In this document: positions 38,386 to 48,920 of the stretch, one piece after another
Position numbering within the stretch: the stretch's first letter is position 1
Layout of the letters: each line of letters opens with the position of its first letter
Origin: Paramecium octaurelia
Taxonomy: Eukaryota > Ciliophora > Oligohymenophorea > Peniculida > Parameciidae
Length of the DNA stretch: 64,000 nt
NCBI GenBank assembly: GCA_905182995.1
Contig: CAJJDP010000022.1
Span: 319,488 to 383,487, forward strand
Reading direction: 5' to 3'
Notes under the pieces: model-generated
Database searches by the model: none
What the model saw: only the letters and a program-made list of their open reading frames with translations
Told to the model about the DNA's origin: nothing
Position numbers and translations under genes: made by a program

Positions 38386-38751
38386 ATGATGAATCAGCCT
38401 AAAGAAGAACAGGCGCAATAAGCAGAACCATATTATAAGCAACTACTAGATTAACTTTAATCATTATAAAATGAATAAATTCTTCTTATACAACCATATA
38501 TAAAAAATAAAGGAACATTTAAATTTAAAAAAGAATTGAAAGATTACTTTGATTAAGCAAAGATCCAACAACAATTTTTTAAGAGTTAATCTTCCACATT
38601 TAAATTAATATCTTTTAGTAAATTCAATAACGATACAAAATCCAAGTACCAACTAATATATTAAAAAATGAGGTTAATGATTAATAGAATTGAAGAAAGA
38701 AAAGAGATAAATAAAAGATAAAAAATGTTGAATAGATGCAAATAATTCTGA
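38386..38751 (+). CDS. Small basic hypothetical protein
   Basis: An uninterrupted frame runs from ATG 38386 (MMNQPKEEQAQQAEPYYKQL) to TGA 38749-38751, about 121 residues, rich in Lys, Gln and Arg and predicted helical (LMINRIEERKEINKRQKMLN). No domain is recognised. No intron is needed, and the composition fits the window's genes. Confidence 0.5.
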
Positions 38752-39153
38752 AAATTCGTAAATGTAGAAAAAGTAATTAATACCAAAGAATTGAAAATGT
38801 TCAATCAAAATGTATTTGTAGTGAATTTGATTAACAAGGTGAGTTTTTATATCTGTAATAAAAATTTAAAGGACTGGGATGTATAATCCTATTGAAAACA
38901 GTATTACTTAGTGTCTAATATTTCTTTCAAATAGTACATGATTATTGAATGGATTTTAGAAAAAAGAACAATTTAGATTAATTTTTATCAATAGTTGCAC
39001 TATTTTATTAATTAAATTAAATATCGTTTTAGGGAATTCTATTATTTTATTATTAATGATATTTAAACAATCAGATTTAATCAAAATTCTATGATTAAAG
39101 CCACAGAAAATCAATTGTTTAAATTATTTAAATATTTTATTTCATTTTTAAAC
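38752..39153. other. Spacer upstream of vWA gene A
   Basis: 402 bases of AT-rich sequence, presumably the promoter of vWA gene A. A few frames are open but carry no start or recognisable motif. Confidence 0.45.
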
Positions 39154-40923
39154 ATGAATCAATAACAGATACCGTAATCACTCTTTCACAATTCATCAAA
39201 CTAACAGTAGTAATAATAATAAATTTACAATCAACAACAATAATAGTATTTCCAACAATTTTCTCAAATACCCTTTTAAGCTTCACCAAATTTCCCAATT
39301 ATATCACATCCTCCAAATTCTCATAACAATTTTTTTGGAGCCCAACCTCAATATTATCCTTAACAATAATAATTGCTCAATTAACCCAGTCTTTTTGGGA
39401 TGAATACTGTAGAAAATCAAGATATTCGTATTAATTTTGATGATGATGAAAAGATAGAACCTAAAAAAGTAGATGCAAAATAGTCTGCAAATTAGTATGA
39501 TTTAAAGGAAAAACTTTCATTTGAAGTAAAAGCCTTATATAAAATGGGGAAATTGCTTAATAGTAGAACATAATACTTACCTGGAATCGTAAGTATAAAA
39601 GCATAGGAGGAAACTATCACATAAAATCAATAAAATTAGCGAATCGGGGTCGATTTAATATGTTTAATTGATAAAAGTGGAAGTATGAATGGGTAAAAGA
39701 TAGCTATGGTAAAACAAACATTAGCTTTACTGCTTGATTTTCTAAACGAAAATGATCGATACCAACTTATAACTTTTGAAAGTTAAGCTTAAAGATTAAC
39801 ACCTTTAAAAAGGGTAACAGATGGAAATAAATAATACTTTAAATAGGTGATATAAACAATCAATTCTGGGGGTGGAACAACTATTGGATCAGCTACAGAA
39901 ATAGCATTTAGATAAATATAATAAAGAAAATATAGAAACAATGTCACATCTATATTTCTACTATCAGATGGTCAAGATGATCAGGCAAATTAAAGGATTC
40001 AGGAGCAAATAAAGACAGTGTATGAAGTGTTTACTTTGCATACATTTGGTTTTGGAGAGGATCATGATGCTAAAATGATGGCTTAAATTTGTAATTTAAA
40101 GAGTGGAAGTTTTTATTTTGTATAAGATGTAACATTATTGGATGAATTCTTCGCAGATGCTTTGGGAGGATTAATATCTGTTGTAGGTGAATAATTAGAA
40201 ATAACTCTTTAATCTTTAGTCCCTTAGCCTTATTAAGATATTCAAATATCTAAAACTTATGGAAATATGTGGTAAAAGAAAGGAAATCAATATTATATCA
40301 CTCAACCTTAACTTGCTTCTGGAACAAGAAAAGATTATGTTTTTGAATTGGCTCTTCCAAAATTTGAAGGGAAAATTGAAGACAATCAAAGAAATGTGAA
40401 AGTTATAGATGCAGTATTAAAAATAAAAGATCCAATTAATGGAACAATTATTATGAAATAAACTAGTCTCACATTAACATTCTTTAATTAAGATGAATAA
40501 ATTAATTATAATGAATCAGATATTGATGTTTATGCATAATATTATAGAGTTAAAGGAACAGAAGTAATTGATGATGCAAGAAAAGCTTGTGAATTAAATA
40601 AGAATGAAGATGCTTAAAAATTAATTGATAATATGTTGATACAAATCCAGAAGAATCAAAATGTTGCATCTAAATGTACTGGAATTATTTAAGATTTATA
40701 ATAAGCAAAATAAGCATCTGCAAGAAATACATATAATTTATTTGGCCAAAAGTAAATGTGTCAAATGGTCAGTAATAACTATCAATAGGGCGGAATCAAT
40801 TCTTTATTCTCTGCTACAGGAATGCAATAATAATAACTCCAACCAGCTGCATACTCTAATGCTTGTTAATAATAAATGATGTATCAAGTGCAAGCATCTA
40901 AACCTAATTACAAACCCAGTTGA
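39154..40923 (+). CDS. vWA-domain protein, copy A (Gln-rich N-terminus)
   Basis: An uninterrupted frame runs from ATG 39154 (MNQQQIPQSLFHNSSNQQQQ) to TGA 40921-40923, about 589 residues. The first 90 residues are Gln/Pro/Asn-rich. Then come INFDDDEKIEPKK and a lead-in ending YLPGIVSIKAQ. The vWA domain keeps a full metal site: CLIDKSGSMNGQKIAMV (DxSxS), INSGGGTTIGSATEIAF (Thr) and SIFLLSDGQDD (Asp). The C-terminal part (SLTLTFFNQDEQINYNESDI) and a Gln-rich tail follow. The vWA fold binds protein ligands through a metal ion, and no secretion signal is seen, so it is likely intracellular. From 40030 on it is essentially identical to copies B-D, while the 5' half is clearly diverged. Unlike B-D it has no intron before the metal motif. 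Confidence 0.85.
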
Positions 40924-41055
40924 TTCATTTATTATTATTTTTTATATACATCTATCAAATACATTATATCTTTTATCTTGAAGCATATTCATTTTTTATA
41001 AATATCTACTCCTTCTCTAATTTATCAATTTGAGAAATTTCAAATTAATATACCA

Positions 41056-41475
41056 TCATTTAAAGGAATAGATTCCAAAATAATAACCAAAGTTTTCTGT
41101 ATTATACATTACAAGTTCATCAAAACGAATTCTTATAAATTTTTAATATAAATTCTCATTCAAATCTCATAAGAATACAAAAATATAGGTTTTGTTAAAA
41201 ATAGAATGTCTTTAGAAAGGTTTAATATTACATGATATTATATGGGTCTACCTTGCAATAGAACAACTACTCGTATTAAAATATATTCCTACATTCCTCT
41301 CAAAATAGAGAGTTAATGAGTGTAGAAAAATTGAACCGATTTTTCTTAAAGCAAAGAATTGTAATGCACCCATAAACATAAAGTATAACATACACATAAA
41401 AAACTCCTTGAGATGCATATTATAAGCCAGGTGAATTTTTCTTTTCAAGAATTAGAAAACCTAATGATTTTACAT
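41056..41475 (-). CDS. Small hydrophobic protein in array spacer, copy 1
   Basis: The start is ATG 41473-41475 (MQNHQVFQFLKRKIHLAYN). A hydrophobic segment (FFMCMLYFMFMGALQFFALR) is followed by IGSIFLHSLTLYFERNVGIY. A 24-nt in-frame intron (GTATTCTTATGAGATTTGAATGAG) removes a TGA and leads to FIRIRFDELVMYNTENFGYY, ending at TGA 41056-41058. The product is about 130 residues with one likely membrane helix. No homologue is recognised. It lies antiparallel between vWA genes A and B. Because the array units are nearly identical, conservation between copies says nothing about selection, so coding status is uncertain. Confidence 0.4.
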
Positions 41476-41868
41476 AAGATGACTTTTTGTCGATTAAATT
41501 CATAGAAAAGTAGATTGTTTAAATAAAGGTTGGTGGATATAATAATTAAAAACTCCAAAAAAGCAGAATTACAATCAGATAAATATAATGAATATATTTC
41601 AAAAATAAATAGTAACATCAGAAATTGACATAAATGCTATTTTATAAGCAATTTAATTTTTGCGTTTAAATATTAAATAAAATCTGAGTCATGATAAATA
41701 TCAATAGTTAATAATATCCTAGAAAGGTAGCATTTAAATTGAAAATTTTAGATTTAAGTCCAAAAAAGTCTTCAAAATAAGACATAATTACATTAAGGCC
41801 AACAATTAAATTGTTTTTAGTATTATAAGATTGCATAATAAACAGCGATATAAAGCGCTCCAAATGTG
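41476..41868. other. Array spacer, shared promoter region
   Basis: 393 bases between the small minus-strand gene and vWA gene B. It is repeated in each unit (44050-44442 and 46623-47015). It presumably drives both the vWA gene and the small gene. No other feature is seen. Confidence 0.45.
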
Positions 41869-43496
41869 ATGAATCCTTATAATAATTAATTGCTCTTTAT
41901 TACTAATGGTCCTGTGTAATAAGTATAATTAAGAAAATACAGAACACTACCTGATTAATATGCTTAAAAAAGTCATAGTGAAATATAAAAGATCACTTAT
42001 AATGATGATGAAATGATTTAACCGAAAAAATATACTTCTAATTAATTTAATTTAAATGAAAAACTTTCATTCGAAGTTAAAGCCTTATACAAGATGGGAA
42101 AATTACTAAAAACTAGACCATAGTACTTGCCTGGAATCGTAAGTATAAAAGCAGAAGAGGAAACTATCATTTAAAAATAGGGAAGTTAGCGAGTCGGAGT
42201 AGATTTGGTAATTATAATTGAATATTCATTTAGATATGCTTAATCGACATTAGTGGAAGTATGGTAGGAGTTAAAATTGAAATGGTTAAGGCATCGTTAA
42301 TTGTTCTTCTCAAATTTCTTGGAGATAATGATAGACTATAATTAATTACATTCGACGATAAAGCCCATAGATTAACTCCTTTAAAGATTGTAACAAAACA
42401 AAATAAAAGTTACTTTATTTAAATTATCAAATAAATTCAAGCATTTGGAGACAATAATATTTCAAAAGCTACTAAAATGGCATTTTCCTAGTTAAAAGGT
42501 AGAAAATATGTAAATAATGTGACATCAGTTTTCTTACTTTCTGATGGTGTTGACTCAACTTATCCACAAGTAAAAGAGCAAATAAAGACAGTGAATGAAG
42601 GGTTTACTTTGCATACATTTGGTTTTGGAGAGGATCATGATGCTAAAATGATGGCTTAAATTTGTAATTTAAAGAGTGGAAGTTTTTATTTTGTATAAGA
42701 TGTAACATTATTGGATGAATTCTTCGCAGATGCTTTGGGAGGATTAATATCTGTTGTAGGTGAATAATTAGAAATAACTCTTTAATCTTTAGTCCCTTAG
42801 CCTTATTAAGATATTCAAATATCTAAAACTTATGGAAATATGTGGTAAAAGAAAGGAAATCAATATTATATCACTCAACCTTAACTTGCTTCTGGAACAA
42901 GAAAAGATTATGTTTTTGAATTGGCTCTTCCAAAATTTGAAGGGAAAATTGAAGACAATCAAAGAAATGTGAAAGTTATAGATGCAGTATTAAAAATAAA
43001 AGATCCAATTAATGGAACAATTATTATGAAATAAACTAGTCTCACATTAACATTCTTTAATTAAGATGAATAAATTAATTATAATGAATCAGATATTGAT
43101 GTTTATGCATAATATTATAGAGTTAAAGGAACAGAAGTAATTGATGATGCAAGAAAAGCTTGTGAATTAAATAAGAATGAAGATGCTTAAAAATTAATTG
43201 ATAATATGTTGATACAAATCCAGAAGAATCAAAATGTTGCATCTAAATGTACTGGAATTATTTAAGATTTATAATAAGCAAAATAAGCATCTGCAAGAAA
43301 TACATATAATTTATTTGGCCAAAAGTAAATGTGTCAAATGGTCAGTAATAACTATCAATAGGGCGGAATCAATTCTTTATTCTCTGCTACAGGAATGCAA
43401 TAATAATAACTCCAACCAGCTGCATACTCTAATGCTTGTTAATAATAAATGATGTATCAAGTGCAAGCATCTAAACCTAATTACAAACCCAGTTGA
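41869..43496 (+). CDS. vWA-domain protein, copy B
   Basis: The frame starts at ATG 41869 (MNPYNNQLLFITNGPVQQ) and ends at TGA 43494-43496, about 533 residues. A 26-nt intron (42208-42233) sits just before the metal motif, joining GVDL to ICLIDISGSMVG. DxSxS is kept, but the second metal loop reads IQAFGDNNISKATKMAF where copy A has SGGGTTIGSATEIAF, so the canonical Thr is gone. The third element, SVFLLSDGVDS, remains. Metal binding may be weakened. The N-terminus is shorter than and unlike copy A (no poly-Gln block). The sequence from 42603 to the stop is shared with copy A. Confidence 0.85.
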
Positions 43497-43629
43497 TTCA
43501 TTTATTAATTATTTTTTATATACATCTATCAAATACATTATATCTTTTATCTTGAAGCATATTCATTTTTTATAAATATCTACTCCTTCTCTAATTTATC
43601 AATTTGAGAAATTTCAAATTAATATACCA

Positions 43630-44049
43630 TCATTTAAAGGAATAGATTCCAAAATAATAACCAAAGTTTTCTGTATTATACATTACAAGTTCATCAAAAC
43701 GAATTCTTATAAATTTTTAATATAAATTCTCATTCAAATCTCATAAGAATACAAAAATATAGGTTTTGTTAAAAATAGAATGTCTTTAGAAAGGTTTAAT
43801 ATTACATGATATTATATGGGTCTACCTTGCAATAGAACAACTACTCGTATTAAAATATATTCCTACATTCCTCTCAAAATAGAGAGTTAATGAGTGTAGA
43901 AAAATTGAACCGATTTTTCTTAAAGCAAAGAATTGTAATGCACCCATAAACATAAAGTATAACATACACATAAAAAACTCCTTGAGATGCATATTATAAG
44001 CCAGGTGAATTTTTCTTTTCAAGAATTAGAAAACCTAATGATTTTACAT
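43630..44049 (-). CDS. Small hydrophobic protein in array spacer, copy 2
   Basis: This is the counterpart of the small gene at 41056-41475, shifted by 2574 bases, with the same start, in-frame 24-nt intron and stop. It lies antiparallel between vWA genes B and C. See copy 1 for the protein; coding status is equally uncertain. Confidence 0.4.
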
Positions 44050-44442
44050 AAGATGACTTTTTGTCGATTAAATTCATAGAAAAGTAGATTGTTTAAATAA
44101 AGGTTGGTGGATATAATAATTAAAAACTCCAAAAAAGCAGAATTACAATCAGATAAATATAATGAATATATTTCAAAAATAAATAGTAACATCAGAAATT
44201 GACATAAATGCTATTTTATAAGCAATTTAATTTTTGCGTTTAAATATTAAATAAAATCTGAGTCATGATAAATATCAATAGTTAATAATATCCTAGAAAG
44301 GTAGCATTTAAATTGAAAATTTTAGATTTAAGTCCAAAAAAGTCTTCAAAATAAGACATAATTACATTAAGGCCAACAATTAAATTGTTTTTAGTATTAT
44401 AAGATTGCATAATAAACAGCGATATAAAGCGCTCCAAATGTG

Positions 44443-46070
44443 ATGAATCCTTATAATAATTAATTGCTCTTTATTACTAATGGTCCTGTGTAATAAGTAT
44501 AATTAAGAAAATACAGAACACTACCTGATTAATATGCTTAAAAAAGTCATAGTGAAATATAAAAGATCACTTATAATGATGATGAAATGATTTAACCGAA
44601 AAAATATACTTCTAATTAATTTAATTTAAATGAAAAACTTTCATTCGAAGTTAAAGCCTTATACAAGATGGGAAAATTACTAAAAACTAGACCATAGTAC
44701 TTGCCTGGAATCGTAAGTATAAAAGCAGAAGAGGAAACTATCATTTAAAAATAGGGAAGTTAGCGAGTCGGAGTAGATTTGGTAATTATAATTGAATATT
44801 CATTTAGATATGCTTAATCGACATTAGTGGAAGTATGGTAGGAGTTAAAATTGAAATGGTTAAGGCATCGTTAATTGTTCTTCTCAAATTTCTTGGAGAT
44901 AATGATAGACTATAATTAATTACATTCGACGATAAAGCCCATAGATTAACTCCTTTAAAGATTGTAACAAAACAAAATAAAAGTTACTTTATTTAAATTA
45001 TCAAATAAATTCAAGCATTTGGAGACAATAATATTTCAAAAGCTACTAAAATGGCATTTTCCTAGTTAAAAGGTAGAAAATATGTAAATAATGTGACATC
45101 AGTTTTCTTACTTTCTGATGGTGTTGACTCAACTTATCCACAAGTAAAAGAGCAAATAAAGACAGTGAATGAAGGGTTTACTTTGCATACATTTGGTTTT
45201 GGAGAGGATCATGATGCTAAAATGATGGCTTAAATTTGTAATTTAAAGAGTGGAAGTTTTTATTTTGTATAAGATGTAACATTATTGGATGAATTCTTCG
45301 CAGATGCTTTGGGAGGATTAATATCTGTTGTAGGTGAATAATTAGAAATAACTCTTTAATCTTTAGTCCCTTAGCCTTATTAAGATATTCAAATATCTAA
45401 AACTTATGGAAATATGTGGTAAAAGAAAGGAAATCAATATTATATCACTCAACCTTAACTTGCTTCTGGAACAAGAAAAGATTATGTTTTTGAATTGGCT
45501 CTTCCAAAATTTGAAGGGAAAATTGAAGACAATCAAAGAAATGTGAAAGTTATAGATGCAGTATTAAAAATAAAAGATCCAATTAATGGAACAATTATTA
45601 TGAAATAAACTAGTCTCACATTAACATTCTTTAATTAAGATGAATAAATTAATTATAATGAATCAGATATTGATGTTTATGCATAATATTATAGAGTTAA
45701 AGGAACAGAAGTAATTGATGATGCAAGAAAAGCTTGTGAATTAAATAAGAATGAAGATGCTTAAAAATTAATTGATAATATGTTGATACAAATCCAGAAG
45801 AATCAAAATGTTGCATCTAAATGTACTGGAATTATTTAAGATTTATAATAAGCAAAATAAGCATCTGCAAGAAATACATATAATTTATTTGGCCAAAAGT
45901 AAATGTGTCAAATGGTCAGTAATAACTATCAATAGGGCGGAATCAATTCTTTATTCTCTGCTACAGGAATGCAATAATAATAACTCCAACCAGCTGCATA
46001 CTCTAATGCTTGTTAATAATAAATGATGTATCAAGTGCAAGCATCTAAACCTAATTACAAACCCAGTTGA
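44443..46070 (+). CDS. vWA-domain protein, copy C
   Basis: No difference from copy B was found by eye over the coding region. The start is ATG 44443, the stop is TGA 46068-46070, and the 26-nt intron precedes ICLIDISGSMVG. It carries the same altered second metal loop. If real, copies B-D would give threefold dosage of one protein rather than diversity. Confidence 0.82.
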
Positions 46071-46202
46071 TTCATTTATTATTATTTTTTATATACATCT
46101 ATCAAATACATTATATCTTTTATCTTGAAGCATATTCATTTTTTATAAATATCTACTCCTTCTCTAATTTATCAATTTGAGAAATTTCAAATTAATATAC
46201 CA

Positions 46203-46622
46203 TCATTTAAAGGAATAGATTCCAAAATAATAACCAAAGTTTTCTGTATTATACATTACAAGTTCATCAAAACGAATTCTTATAAATTTTTAATATAAAT
46301 TCTCATTCAAATCTCATAAGAATACAAAAATATAGGTTTTGTTAAAAATAGAATGTCTTTAGAAAGGTTTAATATTACATGATATTATATGGGTCTACCT
46401 TGCAATAGAACAACTACTCGTATTAAAATATATTCCTACATTCCTCTCAAAATAGAGAGTTAATGAGTGTAGAAAAATTGAACCGATTTTTCTTAAAGCA
46501 AAGAATTGTAATGCACCCATAAACATAAAGTATAACATACACATAAAAAACTCCTTGAGATGCATATTATAAGCCAGGTGAATTTTTCTTTTCAAGAATT
46601 AGAAAACCTAATGATTTTACAT
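46203..46622 (-). CDS. Small hydrophobic protein in array spacer, copy 3
   Basis: Third copy of the spacer gene, 2573 bases from copy 2, between vWA genes C and D. No fourth copy follows gene D, because the array breaks at about 48656, just past that gene's stop. Confidence 0.4.
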
Positions 46623-47015
46623 AAGATGACTTTTTGTCGATTAAATTCATAGAAAAGTAGATTGTTTAAATAAAGGTTGGTGGATATAATAATTAAAAAC
46701 TCCAAAAAAGCAGAATTACAATCAGATAAATATAATGAATATATTTCAAAAATAAATAGTAACATCAGAAATTGACATAAATGCTATTTTATAAGCAATT
46801 TAATTTTTGCGTTTAAATATTAAATAAAATCTGAGTCATGATAAATATCAATAGTTAATAATATCCTAGAAAGGTAGCATTTAAATTGAAAATTTTAGAT
46901 TTAAGTCCAAAAAAGTCTTCAAAATAAGACATAATTACATTAAGGCCAACAATTAAATTGTTTTTAGTATTATAAGATTGCATAATAAACAGCGATATAA
47001 AGCGCTCCAAATGTG

Positions 47016-48643
47016 ATGAATCCTTATAATAATTAATTGCTCTTTATTACTAATGGTCCTGTGTAATAAGTATAATTAAGAAAATACAGAACACTACCTG
47101 ATTAATATGCTTAAAAAAGTCATAGTGAAATATAAAAGATCACTTATAATGATGATGAAATGATTTAACCGAAAAAATATACTTCTAATTAATTTAATTT
47201 AAATGAAAAACTTTCATTCGAAGTTAAAGCCTTATACAAGATGGGAAAATTACTAAAAACTAGACCATAGTACTTGCCTGGAATCGTAAGTATAAAAGCA
47301 GAAGAGGAAACTATCATTTAAAAATAGGGAAGTTAGCGAGTCGGAGTAGATTTGGTAATTATAATTGAATATTCATTTAGATATGCTTAATCGACATTAG
47401 TGGAAGTATGGTAGGAGTTAAAATTGAAATGGTTAAGGCATCGTTAATTGTTCTTCTCAAATTTCTTGGAGATAATGATAGACTATAATTAATTACATTC
47501 GACGATAAAGCCCATAGATTAACTCCTTTAAAGATTGTAACAAAACAAAATAAAAGTTACTTTATTTAAATTATCAAATAAATTCAAGCATTTGGAGACA
47601 ATAATATTTCAAAAGCTACTAAAATGGCATTTTCCTAGTTAAAAGGTAGAAAATATGTAAATAATGTGACATCAGTTTTCTTACTTTCTGATGGTGTTGA
47701 CTCAACTTATCCACAAGTAAAAGAGCAAATAAAGACAGTGAATGAAGGGTTTACTTTGCATACATTTGGTTTTGGAGAGGATCATGATGCTAAAATGATG
47801 GCTTAAATTTGTAATTTAAAGAGTGGAAGTTTTTATTTTGTATAAGATGTAACATTATTGGATGAATTCTTCGCAGATGCTTTGGGAGGATTAATATCTG
47901 TTGTAGGTGAATAATTAGAAATAACTCTTTAATCTTTAGTCCCTTAGCCTTATTAAGATATTCAAATATCTAAAACTTATGGAAATATGTGGTAAAAGAA
48001 AGGAAATCAATATTATATCACTCAACCTTAACTTGCTTCTGGAACAAGAAAAGATTATGTTTTTGAATTGGCTCTTCCAAAATTTGAAGGGAAAATTGAA
48101 GACAATCAAAGAAATGTGAAAGTTATAGATGCAGTATTAAAAATAAAAGATCCAATTAATGGAACAATTATTATGAAATAAACTAGTCTCACATTAACAT
48201 TCTTTAATTAAGATGAATAAATTAATTATAATGAATCAGATATTGATGTTTATGCATAATATTATAGAGTTAAAGGAACAGAAGTAATTGATGATGCAAG
48301 AAAAGCTTGTGAATTAAATAAGAATGAAGATGCTTAAAAATTAATTGATAATATGTTGATACAAATCCAGAAGAATCAAAATGTTGCATCTAAATGTACT
48401 GGAATTATTTAAGATTTATAATAAGCAAAATAAGCATCTGCAAGAAATACATATAATTTATTTGGCCAAAAGTAAATGTGTCAAATGGTCAGTAATAACT
48501 ATCAATAGGGCGGAATCAATTCTTTATTCTCTGCTACAGGAATGCAATAATAATAACTCCAACCAGCTGCATACTCTAATGCTTGTTAATAATAAATGAT
48601 GTATCAAGTGCAAGCATCTAAACCTAATTACAAACCCAGTTGA
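47016..48643 (+). CDS. vWA-domain protein, copy D (last of array)
   Basis: Same as copies B and C: ATG 47016, TGA 48641-48643, with the intron before the metal motif. The repeat identity fades about 13 bases past its stop (TTATTATCATTTTTTAATA against TTATTATTATTTTTTATA), after which unique spacer leads to the plus-strand giant gene 277 bases downstream. Confidence 0.82.
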
Positions 48644-48920
48644 TTCATTTATTATCATTTTTTAATATACATTTATCAAATACATTTCTAAACAATAAAT
48701 GTAAAAATTTATTCGAATATATCTATAAAATTAACATAGTTTGAAGTATGCTTTTGATAATAATCGAAAATAATTGAATTGGTTGAAATTCTTAAAACTC
48801 ACGTAGTGTTTTCACCTTTGACAATCTTTCCAATCTAAGTTTAAGTTTTTATTAACTAAGAATGATTGAATTTACTTTATTTAAAATATTTTATTATTCC
48901 CAATTGCTAATTAATATATC

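Larger units (their letters stand above)
40030..48656 (+). repeat. Tandem array, 2573/2574-bp unit, three full copies plus a partial
   Basis: The units are about 40030-42602, 42603-45176, 45177-47749 and a partial 47750-48656. The only difference I found between the full units is one extra base near 43505 (TTATTAATTATT against TTATTATTATT). Each unit holds the 3' half of one vWA gene, the spacer with a small minus-strand gene, and the 5' half of the next vWA gene. The left edge falls inside gene A and the right edge just past gene D. Such identity implies very recent expansion, ongoing homogenisation, or misassembly. Confidence 0.9.

Noticed and set aside
40661-40879. Plus frame MLHLNVLELFKIYNK, repeated four times
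   Set aside because: It is an out-of-frame shadow inside the 3' part of the vWA genes; the vWA frame runs through the same bases.
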